Origin: an uncultured Eubacteriales bacterium
GTDB lineage: Bacteria; Bacillota; Clostridia; Oscillospirales; QAMX01
DNA length: 17,853 nucleotides
NCBI GenBank assembly: GCA_905205975.1
Contig: CAJLFQ010000044.1
Location: forward strand, 1 to 17,853
Direction of reading: 5' to 3'
The first letter of the stretch is position 1; each line of letters opens with the position of its first letter. This document shows positions 7,660 to 15,423 of this stretch, one piece after another. Below the pieces are notes generated by a model. That model was not told the DNA's origin, made no database searches, and saw only the letters and a program-made list of their open reading frames with translations. The position numbers and the translations under genes were made by a program.

Positions 7660-9153
7660 ATGGTGGCTCTCTTTCTGGTTGGAACACTCGCAATGTCGTA
7701 TGCATGGGGTATGCGCGGAACCCCGATCGGGCACGGTCAGGGCGCAATGGTGCCGGGTGCCATTCTGGGTTTCTTTTTCGCTGCGCTCGCAGAGCGTTTG
7801 GGGATGCCGAACGCTTGGCAGAACGTCACGCTTTTCTGCGGCATCGGCGCAGCCGCCATGTATTATGGCGGCGACATGACCTATGGTCAGACGATCGGTC
7901 TCGCGCTGGATGAAGCAGGCGGGACATTTTGGCATGGGATGGCCGGTTTGTTTCTCAAAGGGGTCATCTGGTTTGGCACGGCCGCGGGATGGCTGGGCAT
8001 GGCCGTTTCCGCATTCCTGTGCGCCCGGTACGCGGCGTGGGAGCTGCCGCTTGCGCTGCTGGTGTCTATCCCGCTCAGGATACTCGGTGTCCGGCTTCTG
8101 AACCGGCCGCATCAGCCGGAAGCAGGGCGTCTGCCTGCCATTTACTTTTCCAAAAACCGGCCGGAGTGCTGGGGCGGTTATCTGTTTGTATGGGTGGAGC
8201 TGCTGGTTTGGATGGTCTGCCGCGGCGATGCGGAAAGCCTCTTGATTTCCACGCTGGCTGCGCTGGGCGGCGGCATGGGCTGGTTCCTCGGCAACCTGAT
8301 GCAGCTCTGGTCGCATCGGCCGTTCAAAAGCGGCCGCTTATTCCTTGGCAGATGGAACCGGGCCGGCGTCGTAAACGGCTGGAAAATCATGGAATGCACC
8401 ATCGGCGCATGGGGCGGATGCTTGGGGTTGCTCGGGTTTTGGCTAGCATACCGTCGGACGACAGACGCCGTGGTGCAGACGTTTGAACCGTGGATGCAGA
8501 ATCAAACGTTTGCCGATGTGCTGACGCTTGTTTGGCTGGCGCTGCTGCTGGCATACAGCGTATGCTCTATCCGCCTTCAGGCGCAGCCGTCTTATCGACC
8601 GGAGCTGGACCGCCTGAAGAAGCTGGGCCTGATTTCGGCGGAATCCTATGCGAAAAAAAACGCCGCAGCGACGGATCAAAAGCCAGACGGCGTGTCCGGA
8701 TTGATCCTGTCGCACGGCGACGCGTGTGATCGATTGGTGTATGCGACGATTCCACTCCTGCTCATGCTGAGCGGGTCTGCGCTGGCGGCACAGCTGACCG
8801 CCGGATTTGTCATTGTGTGGGTTCTGATGGAGCGGATGCTGTTCGGCCGGTTTGAAGATTTCCGGCATTTGACAGCCATTCGGATTGTTTTCCTGTCGCT
8901 GTCGGCTGTCCTGCTGGCGGCGCAGCTCTGCCTGTACCCGGCCGGTGGGTTGAAACCAGTGGTGCTGCTGGCGATCGATACGGCGTTTTATACGCTGCTG
9001 GTTCTGATGAATGACTTCCGCCCCAAAAACATTCGAGCCATGCGCGCTGAACACAGCGGCTGGATCCGGTTTTTTGGCGCAAAACTAACGACAGACCTCT
9101 ATTTTATCTGCTGCACTGCGGTCACACTGATTTGGTATGCCGCGGCATGCTGA
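7660..9153 (+). CDS. Polytopic membrane protein of unknown function
   Basis: The chosen ATG at 7660 has GGGAGG 8 nt upstream; another ATG at 7654 is only 2 nt from it. The 497-aa product has about 12-14 hydrophobic segments, with a hydrophilic, Lys-containing loop at about 307-355. Conserved-looking features cluster at the N-terminus: WGMRGTPIGHGQGAMVPG (residues 16-33) at the mouth of the second segment, and GGDMTYGQ (70-77) after the third. Glycine-rich GAWGGCLGLLG (249-259) lies in a later segment. These suggest a substrate path or packed helix core rather than a simple scaffold. It does not match any transporter family I can name. From memory, similar WG-RG/GAMVPGA motifs occur in uncharacterised membrane proteins of Planctomycetes and Bacteroidetes, a weak hint. 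It converges tail to tail on the DHHW gene with a 5-nt gap and no terminator. Confidence 0.85.
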   Translation: MVALFLVGTLAMSYAWGMRGTPIGHGQGAMVPGAILGFFFAALAERLGMPNAWQNVTLFCGIGAAAMYYGGDMTYGQTIGLALDEAGGTFWHGMAGLFLKGVIWFGTAAGWLGMAVSAFLCARYAAWELPLALLVSIPLRILGVRLLNRPHQPEAGRLPAIYFSKNRPECWGGYLFVWVELLVWMVCRGDAESLLISTLAALGGGMGWFLGNLMQLWSHRPFKSGRLFLGRWNRAGVVNGWKIMECTIGAWGGCLGLLGFWLAYRRTTDAVVQTFEPWMQNQTFADVLTLVWLALLLAYSVCSIRLQAQPSYRPELDRLKKLGLISAESYAKKNAAATDQKPDGVSGLILSHGDACDRLVYATIPLLLMLSGSALAAQLTAGFVIVWVLMERMLFGRFEDFRHLTAIRIVFLSLSAVLLAAQLCLYPAGGLKPVVLLAIDTAFYTLLVLMNDFRPKNIRAMRAEHSGWIRFFGAKLTTDLYFICCTAVTLIWYAAAC

Positions 9154-9158
9154 AGCAA

Positions 9159-10376
9159 TCAGCGAATCGCGCCGTTTCCGGTTTCGGTCAGCAGGTTGGC
9201 GTCGTCCCGCAGGCATACCACAATGTCGGGCTGGTGCAGACGGACGTAATCAAGCAGCGCCATTTCCCGGTAATGCCGCAGGTCGAGGCTGCGCATTTCG
9301 TTGAAGCTGGCATAGAGAAACGTTTCCACGGCATTGGTGTAGGAATCCCCAAAGATCAGGATATCAGGCAGTTCCGACCTGTTCGTCTGAATTACGGTCT
9401 CGGCAATATCGCCGCCCATATAGGCGGAATAGGTGACCGGGGCTGAGGCATCATCCGGCAGACGAATCACGGTCGAATCCACCGGCTGTCCGTTATCGAA
9501 CCGCGAAAATGCAACGGGCTCTCGGAGCGTGCAGGTGAAGAAGTCATCCTGCAAATCGGTCAGATAGTAAATAGCCCGGCTGCGAGAACCGTGAAAAACA
9601 GATGAAACAGCAGGAAAAGAAACATTTTCACTTGAAATCTTACCGATTGAGTAGCTGCCATTGCTTTCTGCAACTTTTTTGATGATTGACTGATAAACGA
9701 GAAAAGCGCCTTTGATGGAATAATGATGGTCGGTTTGCATGTAAAACTGCTGCGTACCGCCAGCTTGATCGAAGATGGTTTTCATATCGAGATACGAAAT
9801 GCCGCGTGCATCCAAAGCGGATTCAAACAGTGCCTTGGAAGCGGCGCGCGTCTCAGCGCCGCTGTATAACCCCAGTGGAAATTCGGATTCAAAGGCCGTC
9901 ATCTGCGTCGGCACAATGACGTAGAGCAGCGTGCCCCCGTAGGAGGTGACGGTTTCCTTCAGCGAAGCGAGGCGGTCTGCCATGGACGCCGCCTGCTGCG
10001 CGAGTTCATCGACAGAAGCGTCCGATGGCGTCAAATGCGGCAGCAGACATGTATCTGTGGGGAGGATTCCGTTGACAGAAGCGCGGTTCAGGATGTTGAG
10101 CTCCAGCCATGTGCGCCCCATCAGCATCCCGTCTCGGAAAACGATGTGATCTTTCAGATAGGTTTCCCAGCCGGAAAAATAATCGCCGGATACCAGCGCA
10201 TCACGCGTCAGTTCAGGCGCGGCAGCCAGACGCCGGTTTTCAATGTCAGAGACGGACAGGCGCGGCAGGAGAAATGTCAGCGCAGGAACAGCAAACAAAA
10301 TGACAACAAAAAGAACCGCAAAACAACGGCTTGCTTTCCGGCGTACTGCGTCCGGAGAGGCCTTTGACGGCTGCAT
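9159..10376 (-). CDS. DHHW/AlgX-type SGNH protein, partner of MBOAT acyltransferase
   Basis: The start is ATG 10376 with AAGGAG 8 nt upstream; an ATG 27 nt earlier lacks a site. The 405-aa product has one N-terminal transmembrane helix (about 19-39) and an extracytoplasmic SGNH-like domain. The Asp-His pair of the TDHHYS motif is at about 215-220, and the serine of GDSYTN at about 343-348; together these form the triad typical of AlgX/AlgJ and DHHW (Pfam DHHW) proteins. Such proteins take an acyl, usually acetyl, group passed across the membrane by an MBOAT partner and attach it to a surface polymer. The MBOAT gene lies 29 nt upstream in the same operon, supporting this. The polymer is not evident. 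Confidence 0.88.
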   Translation of the reverse strand: MQPSKASPDAVRRKASRCFAVLFVVILFAVPALTFLLPRLSVSDIENRRLAAAPELTRDALVSGDYFSGWETYLKDHIVFRDGMLMGRTWLELNILNRASVNGILPTDTCLLPHLTPSDASVDELAQQAASMADRLASLKETVTSYGGTLLYVIVPTQMTAFESEFPLGLYSGAETRAASKALFESALDARGISYLDMKTIFDQAGGTQQFYMQTDHHYSIKGAFLVYQSIIKKVAESNGSYSIGKISSENVSFPAVSSVFHGSRSRAIYYLTDLQDDFFTCTLREPVAFSRFDNGQPVDSTVIRLPDDASAPVTYSAYMGGDIAETVIQTNRSELPDILIFGDSYTNAVETFLYASFNEMRSLDLRHYREMALLDYVRLHQPDIVVCLRDDANLLTETGNGAIR

Positions 10377-10405
10377 GGTAATCAACTCCTTTTTGATGGA
10401 CATCC

Positions 10406-11809
10406 TTAAAAGCGGAAGTAGATAAACGGGTTAAACGAAGAAACCGTGATCGAAACGACAGATAAGCCGAATACCGCCAACAGCAGACCATCGCACGCAA
10501 TCGCCATCCATGGCCGGCTGTCATACTGACGGCGGAGAACCTTGGGCAGAGGCAGACAGAAGAGGACGGCCAGGAACAGCTCGGCTTTATATTGCGTCAG
10601 CAGATAGAGGAAAGATGCATCTCCGGGGATTCCGGTGCCTTGTCCGAACATGGCGCCGAGATAGCCGCCGATCTGTCCGACGCCGCTGCAATTGAAAATG
10701 ACCCAGCCGAACAGAACAGCCAGCAACGCGTACAGATGACGGACGGGCTTCCAAAGCTTCTGCAAAAAGGCGCCCAGGAAACGCTTTTCTGCGATCAGCA
10801 GGATTGCATAGTAAAGTCCCCAGAGCACGAAATTCCAAGCCGCACCGTGCCAGAGCCCGGTCAGCAGCCAGACAATCAGCAGGTTCAGCGTCTGACGAAC
10901 CGGCCCTTTTCGGTTGCCGCCGAGCGGAATGTAGACATAATCGCGGAACCAGGTGGAAAGCGAAATGTGCCAGCGCCGCCAGAATTCGGTGACAGAAGCA
11001 GACAGATAGGGATGGTCAAAGTTTTCCGGAAAGTGGAACCCGAAAATCTGACCGAGCCCGATTGCCATGTCGGAGTAACCGGAAAAGTCATAATAAATGT
11101 GGAGCGCATAGGCAATGGCGCCGAGCCATGCAGAACCGGCTGAAAGGGAAGCCGGACTCGTGCTGAAAACGGCGGAGGCCGCTTCGCCAAGGGCATTGCC
11201 GATGAGCATTTTTTTGCCAAGCCCGACGATCATGCGCCGGCAGCCGGCTGCAAACGCATCCATGGATTCCGAACGGTCAGAAAGCTCAGCTGCAATCGTT
11301 TCATAGCGGACGATGGGGCCTGCGACGAGTTGCGGGAAAAGCGCGATATAGGTGGCGACGTTCAGGATGTTCTTCTGCGGGGTGCAGCGCCGCTGGAAAA
11401 CGTCGAAAACATAGCTCATCCCCTGAAACGTGAAGAAGGAAATGCCGATCGGCATGGCGATTTTGGGCGATGCGAGCGCCGTGTGAAAGATGCGGTTGAT
11501 GTTTTCCACGGCAAACCCGGCGTATTTGTATACGCCGAGCAGCCCGACGTTCAGGAGAACCGCAGCAACCAAAATCCACCGGCGCCTGTTTCCATCGGCA
11601 CGCGCAACGCCGAATGCGAGCAGGTAGTTTGCCAGAATCGACCCCAGCATGATGAAAATACCGACGGGTTCGCCGTATAGGTAGAAAAACAGCGAAAAAA
11701 CCAGCAGGACGGCGTTTCGGGCAGCGCGAAAACGCTGCGGGACGGCAAAATAAGCCAGCAGGACAGCGGGCAGAAAGATAAATAAAAAGATCAGGCTGCT
11801 GAAAACCAT
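10406..11809 (-). CDS. MBOAT-family membrane O-acyltransferase (AlgI-like)
   Basis: The start is ATG 11809 with GGAGG 6 nt upstream, giving 467 aa. It is a polytopic membrane protein of the AlgI/DltB type that moves an acyl group from a cytoplasmic donor to the outer face for a surface glycopolymer. The conserved segments are in order: PIGISFFTFQGMSYV (120-134), the FPQLVAGPIVRY loop (about 158-169), YYDFSGYSDMAIGLG (239-253), FWRRWHISLSTWFRDYVYIPLGG (276-298, with H281), and the catalytic His321 in TGLWHGAAWNF. Length is normal. It is the first gene of a two-gene unit with the DHHW protein and has a consensus promoter upstream. Confidence 0.94.
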   Translation of the reverse strand: MVFSSLIFLFIFLPAVLLAYFAVPQRFRAARNAVLLVFSLFFYLYGEPVGIFIMLGSILANYLLAFGVARADGNRRRWILVAAVLLNVGLLGVYKYAGFAVENINRIFHTALASPKIAMPIGISFFTFQGMSYVFDVFQRRCTPQKNILNVATYIALFPQLVAGPIVRYETIAAELSDRSESMDAFAAGCRRMIVGLGKKMLIGNALGEAASAVFSTSPASLSAGSAWLGAIAYALHIYYDFSGYSDMAIGLGQIFGFHFPENFDHPYLSASVTEFWRRWHISLSTWFRDYVYIPLGGNRKGPVRQTLNLLIVWLLTGLWHGAAWNFVLWGLYYAILLIAEKRFLGAFLQKLWKPVRHLYALLAVLFGWVIFNCSGVGQIGGYLGAMFGQGTGIPGDASFLYLLTQYKAELFLAVLFCLPLPKVLRRQYDSRPWMAIACDGLLLAVFGLSVVSITVSSFNPFIYFRF

Positions 11810-11886
11810 ACCATTCCTCCGTGGCAGATGCGCATTTCCCGGCATAGCAAGCGGAGAAAACCATGCATCGGATTGCGCTACAGTTT

Positions 11887-11915
11887 ATTCTACCAATCCA
11901 GCCGAAAAAAGTCAA
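11887..11915 (-). promoter_or_regulatory. SigA-type promoter of the MBOAT-DHHW operon
   Basis: On the minus strand TTGACT (11915-11910) and TAGAAT (11892-11887) are separated by 17 nt. The predicted leader is about 70 nt long and shows no strong fold apart from a small ATGCAT palindrome. Confidence 0.8.
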
Positions 11916-11997
11916 CATATTTTCCGGCGGACGCGCAGAAAATAAGGCTGCGGCAGAGAAAAACATCAGCTGCTGCGAAGAAAGCGAGGCAGACGCG

Positions 11998-12168
11998 ATG
12001 AAACCGCAGAAAAAACGTGCAGACAAACGTCGAAAACCGGATATACCGCCGCTCGGCGCGACGATGCAGATCTATGAAGTCGATCATGTTGACGCATCCG
12101 GCACACCGCAGCGAACCGACCGCGCAGTCGAGTCGGGACATGACTGGGTCGAGTTTACCAAGCTGTAA
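11998..12168 (+). CDS. Small basic hypothetical protein (56 aa)
   Basis: The preferred ATG at 11998 has a GAGG site 8 nt upstream. The frame is open from 11863, but that extension overlaps the divergent MBOAT promoter and lacks a site. The product has a strongly basic N-terminal tail (MKPQKKRADKRRKPD), then a short acidic segment (IYEVDHVDASG) and the ending DRAVESGHDWVEF. There is no signal peptide or membrane segment. The charge split suggests binding to nucleic acid or a ribosome-like surface, but I do not recognise a family. It ends 27 nt before a strong terminator, which supports it being transcribed. No convincing promoter was seen upstream. Confidence 0.55.
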   Translation: MKPQKKRADKRRKPDIPPLGATMQIYEVDHVDASGTPQRTDRAVESGHDWVEFTKL

Positions 12169-12195
12169 GCGGATATTGACAACGGAACCCCGCAA

Positions 12196-12236
12196 AAATG
12201 CCCGAAGGATCCGGTTTCCGGAGCCTTCGGGCATTT
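12196..12236. terminator. Bidirectional terminator between small ORF and phosphatase
   Basis: A 13-bp perfect outer stem (12196-12208 with 12224-12236, core GCCCGAAGG/CCTTCGGGC) extends past a single mismatch into an inner CCGG/CCGG stem with a TTT loop. A residues on the left and T residues on the right suit both directions. It lies between the convergent small ORF and the phosphatase gene. Confidence 0.85.
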
Positions 12237-12239
12237 GCG

Positions 12240-12707
12240 TCAGCGATTGCCGGATTCGACAAGACGCGATAAAAGAGCAGAGCAGCATTCCTGAACGTCC
12301 AGCCATGTTCGTTCAAAGTCGCCCGTGTACCATGGGTCGGCAATGTCGCCGGGATGAAGTCGGTAATCGCCGAGCAAAGACATTTTCTGTTCCGGGTCTC
12401 CGCCGCAGATCTGGCGCATCCGGCGAAGATTGGAGCCGTCCATGCCGATCAGCAAGTCAAAGGCCTGATAATCTGCCCGGCAAAGCGTGCGTGCCGTTTT
12501 GCCGGAGCAGTCAATGCCGTGCGCGGCAAGCAAACGGCGAACCGGCGGGTAGACCGGGTTGCCGGTTTCCTCGGTGCTGACGGCGGCGGAGGCAATTTGA
12601 AAATCAGCGGTATGCCCGGCTTTGCGGACAAGATCCCGCATGACATATTCCGCCATCGGGCTGCGGCAGATGTTGCCAAGGCAGATAAAGAGAATCTTGG
12701 TCATCAT
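12240..12707 (-). CDS. Low-molecular-weight protein-tyrosine phosphatase
   Basis: The 155-aa product belongs to the LMW phosphotyrosine phosphatase family. The phosphate loop CLGNICRS (C9-S16) carries the nucleophile C9, C14 and R15. The general-acid aspartate is in the DPWYTGDF loop (D124). Members remove phosphate from tyrosine or arginine residues, or regulate exopolysaccharide kinases. The related arsenate reductases share the fold but carry an extra redox cysteine pair in a distinct loop, not obvious here. Two adjacent ATGs (12707 and 12704) lie 5 and 8 nt after AAGGAG, so either may be used. It is 12 nt downstream of the permease gene, hence co-transcribed. Confidence 0.93.
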   Translation of the reverse strand: MMTKILFICLGNICRSPMAEYVMRDLVRKAGHTADFQIASAAVSTEETGNPVYPPVRRLLAAHGIDCSGKTARTLCRADYQAFDLLIGMDGSNLRRMRQICGGDPEQKMSLLGDYRLHPGDIADPWYTGDFERTWLDVQECCSALLSRLVESGNR

Positions 12708-12719
12708 ATGGACTCCTTC

Positions 12720-13859
12720 TTATCGAATCAGCATCATCAGGGACGTCAGAATTGCCAGAAAACCGAAGTTGAATGCAGAGAAAAGGGCCAGATACCGGCG
12801 CGTCTGCCCGGGGTTGTGGCTGGTGTATTCCCGGAACGTAATCAGGCTGGCCAGCGAAGCGATCAACGTGCCGACGCCGCCGATGTTGACGCCAACCAGC
12901 AGTTCCGGATAATTCCCGGTGAACTGTGAAAGCAGGATGGCAGACGGCACATTGCTGATGACCTGACAGGAGAGAACGCTGAACAGCAGCGTATCTTTCT
13001 CCAGCAGCGTGGCAAACAAGTCGCGGACGGCCGGAATCCGGGACATATTTCCCGAAAAGACAAAGAACGCCGCAAACGTAAACAAAAGCGGATAATCCAC
13101 TTCGCGGAGCGCTTTCGGATCGGCAAACAGCAGAACAGCCGGGATAACAATCAGTCCGATCCAATAGGGGATGAACCGGAAGACGATGACAATGGCCAGA
13201 GCAAACAGGATCAGATAAAGAATGGTTCTGCCAACCGGCAGTGCGGCGCGGGTTTCCGGAATCTGCATCGGCTCCGGTTTCACAAAGAGACAACAGATGG
13301 TGATCAAAGCGACGGAAACGGCAAACGGCACCAGCATGATGGACGTGAATTCGCCGGTCGGGATGTTGAACTTTCCATACAGATACAGATTCTGCGGATT
13401 GCCGAAAGGCGTCAGCATGCCGCCCAAATTGGCGGCAATGTTCTGCATGATGAACGTGAAGGCCATGTATTTCTGCGTGCCGGAACAGGAGAGGACAAAA
13501 AAGCCCAGCGGCAGAAAGGTCAGCAGCGCCATGTCGTTTGCAATCAGCATGGAGCCGATAAACGTGATGTAAACGAGCGCCAGAATGCAGAGCCGAGCGG
13601 TTTTGAACCGCCGGACGATCTTTTCCGCGAGTACATAGAAAAAACGGATGTCTTTCAGCGCACAGACAACAGCCAGCACGCAGAAGAGGCAGGTCAGCGT
13701 CTTAAAGTCAAAATAAGAGAGATAGGTTCGATCCGGCGGCACAAAACAGGTCGTAACGGCGGCAGCCAGCAGCGCAATGCACAGCACGGCATTTTTCTTG
13801 CACCATTGAAGCAGACGCTGTGGGAAAACAGAAGGACGGTGAGCGGGTGTACGTGTCAC
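12720..13859 (-). CDS. SLC13/ArsB-superfamily (IT) anion permease
   Basis: The preferred start is GTG 13859, with AAGGAAG about 8 nt upstream; an ATG 135 nt earlier would add a poor N-terminus and overlap the tRNA terminator. The 379-aa product has about 10-11 hydrophobic segments in two related halves. In the first half NDMALLT (108-114) precedes a glycine-proline hairpin TPFGNPQN (150-157). In the second half SNVPSAILL and a GGVGTLIASL segment mirror it. This is the pattern of the ion transporter superfamily (ArsB, NhaD, SLC13 dicarboxylate carriers). The substrate may be a dicarboxylate, arsenite or Na+/H+; the sequence does not decide. It forms an operon with the LMW phosphatase. A phased GGATT repeat lies just upstream. 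Confidence 0.87.
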   Translation of the reverse strand: MTRTPAHRPSVFPQRLLQWCKKNAVLCIALLAAAVTTCFVPPDRTYLSYFDFKTLTCLFCVLAVVCALKDIRFFYVLAEKIVRRFKTARLCILALVYITFIGSMLIANDMALLTFLPLGFFVLSCSGTQKYMAFTFIMQNIAANLGGMLTPFGNPQNLYLYGKFNIPTGEFTSIMLVPFAVSVALITICCLFVKPEPMQIPETRAALPVGRTILYLILFALAIVIVFRFIPYWIGLIVIPAVLLFADPKALREVDYPLLFTFAAFFVFSGNMSRIPAVRDLFATLLEKDTLLFSVLSCQVISNVPSAILLSQFTGNYPELLVGVNIGGVGTLIASLASLITFREYTSHNPGQTRRYLALFSAFNFGFLAILTSLMMLIR

Positions 13860-13874
13860 AAAAAGACTTCCTTT

Positions 13875-13900
13875 GGATTCTGGTGGATTTTGATTGGATT
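13875..13900. repeat. Three helically phased GGATT repeats in the permease leader
   Basis: GGATT occurs at 13875-13879, 13885-13889 and 13896-13900 (AATCC on the transcribed minus strand). Spacings of 10 and 11 nt would put all copies on one face of the helix. They lie 16-41 nt before the permease GTG and could be an operator or RNA-binding repeat. The copies are short, so chance is possible. Confidence 0.4.
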
Positions 13901-13967
13901 TGGTCGGAACGATATGCAGATCCGTATGATAAAAAACGTGCGGAATGCAGTACCGCGGCAGAAACGG

Positions 13968-14006
13968 CCATGAAAAAAGCACTTGCAGAAGCAAGTGCTT
14001 TTTTCA

Positions 14007-14009
<3 letters not shown>
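13968..14009. terminator. Terminator after tRNA-Thr, fused to its CCA end
   Basis: A perfect 19-bp stem (13968-13986 with 13991-14009) has a 4-nt loop. The core is GCACTTGC/GCAAGTGC, flanked by a six-A and a six-T tract. The first three bases of the minus-strand stem are the encoded CCA of tRNA-Thr. The hairpin could also stop plus-strand transcription. Confidence 0.88.
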
Positions 14010-14082
<73 letters not shown>

Positions 14083-14109
14083 ATTACCCCGCGCGGCTGC
14101 ACGGAGCGA

Positions 14110-14187
14110 TGGCGACCCGGAAGGGGTTCGAACCCTCGACCTCTAGCGTGACAGGCTAGCGTTCTAAACCGACTGAACTACCGGGCC
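14110..14187 (-). tRNA. tRNA-Asp (anticodon GTC)
   Basis: A complete cloverleaf: acceptor GGCCCGG/CCGGGTC with one G-U pair, and anticodon stem CTAGC/GCTAG with loop CTGTCAC (anticodon at 14152-14150). The T loop is the normal TTCGAAC, the discriminator is G, and CCA is encoded. It lies 27 nt upstream of tRNA-Thr in the same transcript. Confidence 0.97.
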
Positions 14188-14234
14188 ATTTGCTGTTGTC
14201 GGATATCGTCAGAAGTGACGTATCACGTTTTCTT

Positions 14235-14263
14235 ATTTTACTACAAAGTCCTCCGTTTGTCAA
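14235..14263 (-). promoter_or_regulatory. SigA-type promoter of the tRNA unit
   Basis: On the minus strand a perfect TTGACA (14263-14258) and TAAAAT (14240-14235) are separated by 17 nt. Transcription would start about 40 nt before tRNA-Asp. Confidence 0.88.
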
Positions 14264-14296
14264 GCCCTTTCGCGAAAAAACCAAAGAAAATCCGAG

Positions 14297-14325
14297 TTGA
14301 CATTTTCCGCGCCGGATGATATGAT
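14297..14325 (+). promoter_or_regulatory. SigA-type promoter of the ATPase gene
   Basis: A perfect TTGACA (14297-14302), a 17-nt spacer and TATGAT (14320-14325) lie 86 nt before the ATPase ATG. It is divergent from the tRNA promoter, with the two -35 boxes 33 nt apart. Confidence 0.82.
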
Positions 14326-14411
14326 AATATCAAAGATGAGCGCGGAATGCAAAAACGGCTCAAACATACACGATCAAGTGAAAAAACAGCGCAGAAAGGG
14401 CGGATATCAAC

Positions 14412-15158
14412 ATGGATGGCAAATATGTCGACCAAATTGCCTACACCGGCGGCTTGGATCGGGCATCCTATCTCCGGCAGATCCCGGCAATCCGCAGCCT
14501 GCTGGACGGCACGCCGATCGTCTTCCGAAACGATGTGACGATTTTAGCCGGGGAAAACGGCTCCGGCAAATCGACGATCCTGGAGGCGATTGCCGTCGCC
14601 TGTGGCTTCAACCCGGAAGGCGGCACAAAGAATTTCAACTTTTCGACCAACGCAACGCATTCGCCGCTCGGTCACTGCCTGACCGTTTCGAAAACGCGCC
14701 ACGAAAAAGACGGCTTTTTTCTGCGGGCAGAGGGGTTCTATAATCTGGCGACCAACATCGAGGAACTCGACAGCCTGCCAGCCGCATCTCCGCTGATTTC
14801 TGAAAGCTACGGCGGCCGTTCGCTCCATGCGCAGTCGCACGGTGAAAGCTTTCTGGCCGCCGTTCAGAACCGCTTCAGCGGCAAAGGGCTTTACATCTTG
14901 GATGAACCGGAGGCGGCGCTGTCGCCGATGAAGCAGATGACGCTCCTCTGCGAAATCCGCAGATTGGCCGATCAGGTGTCGCAGTTTATTCTGGCGACCC
15001 ATTCGCCGATTCTGATGGCTTACCCCGGCGCAGAAATCCTCTGGCTCTCCGAACAGGGCATTCATCCGATCGCCTACGAAGACACCGACCATGTTCGCAT
15101 AACCCGCCGGTTTCTGGAACACCCGGACCGCATGCTGCGCTATCTCTTTGACGCGTAA
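14412..15158 (+). CDS. Small ABC-type/AAA ATPase (COG3910-like)
   Basis: The 248-aa product is a stand-alone ATPase with an ABC-type nucleotide-binding fold. Walker A is GENGSGKS (47-54), the signature-like SHGES is at 142-146, Walker B is LYILDEPEAALSP (160-172), and the switch histidine is in ATHSP (H197). There is no membrane part or coiled-coil insertion, so it is not SMC, RecF or a transporter subunit in a normal operon. This matches the predicted ATPases of the COG3910/AAA_21 type, whose role is unknown. The RBS is modest (AAGGGCGG region). It has its own promoter and is followed by a decayed acetyltransferase fragment. A role in defence or stress is possible but not shown. Confidence 0.87.
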   Translation: MDGKYVDQIAYTGGLDRASYLRQIPAIRSLLDGTPIVFRNDVTILAGENGSGKSTILEAIAVACGFNPEGGTKNFNFSTNATHSPLGHCLTVSKTRHEKDGFFLRAEGFYNLATNIEELDSLPAASPLISESYGGRSLHAQSHGESFLAAVQNRFSGKGLYILDEPEAALSPMKQMTLLCEIRRLADQVSQFILATHSPILMAYPGAEILWLSEQGIHPIAYEDTDHVRITRRFLEHPDRMLRYLFDA

Positions 15159-15172
15159 CCGAACGAAAACCT

Positions 15173-15423
15173 GAAGGGAAAAGCACTGCGTATCATTCGC
15201 TGGCTGTTGCAGGCACCAGCCGAAGGCGGGGCGTCGGAAGCGTGCTGATTCGTGCGGCAGAAACGTACGCATACGAAAACGGCGTCTCTGTCATGGCGGT
15301 CAACAGTGCCCCCAATGGGAAAATGATCATCGCTTCTATAAAAAACAGGGGCTTGGAGAGGAAGGATACAGCTTCTGCAAACGTCTGCATGGAACCCAAA
15401 AACATCCCCGGCTTGCGGATTGA
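15173..15423 (+). pseudogene. GNAT acetyltransferase remnant, truncated and frameshifted
   Basis: No intact ORF covers this stretch, yet two frames together spell the C-terminal half of a GNAT acetyltransferase. Frame one reads YHSLAVAG then SRRRGVGSVLIRAAETYAYE (the acetyl-CoA loop RRRGVG). After a one-base shift near 15320-15325 (a GGGAAAA run) the next frame gives NDHRFYKKQGLGEEGYSF, a typical GNAT ending, up to TGA at 15421-15423. The N-terminal half is absent, as the ATPase gene ends at 15158. It is a remnant, by inference from a deletion plus one indel; a sequencing error could explain only the indel. Confidence 0.78.

Noticed and set aside
9140..9162. Terminator between the membrane protein and DHHW genes
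   Set aside because: Only a 5-bp stem (GCTGA/TCAGC) without a T tract is present; it overlaps both stop codons and is too weak.
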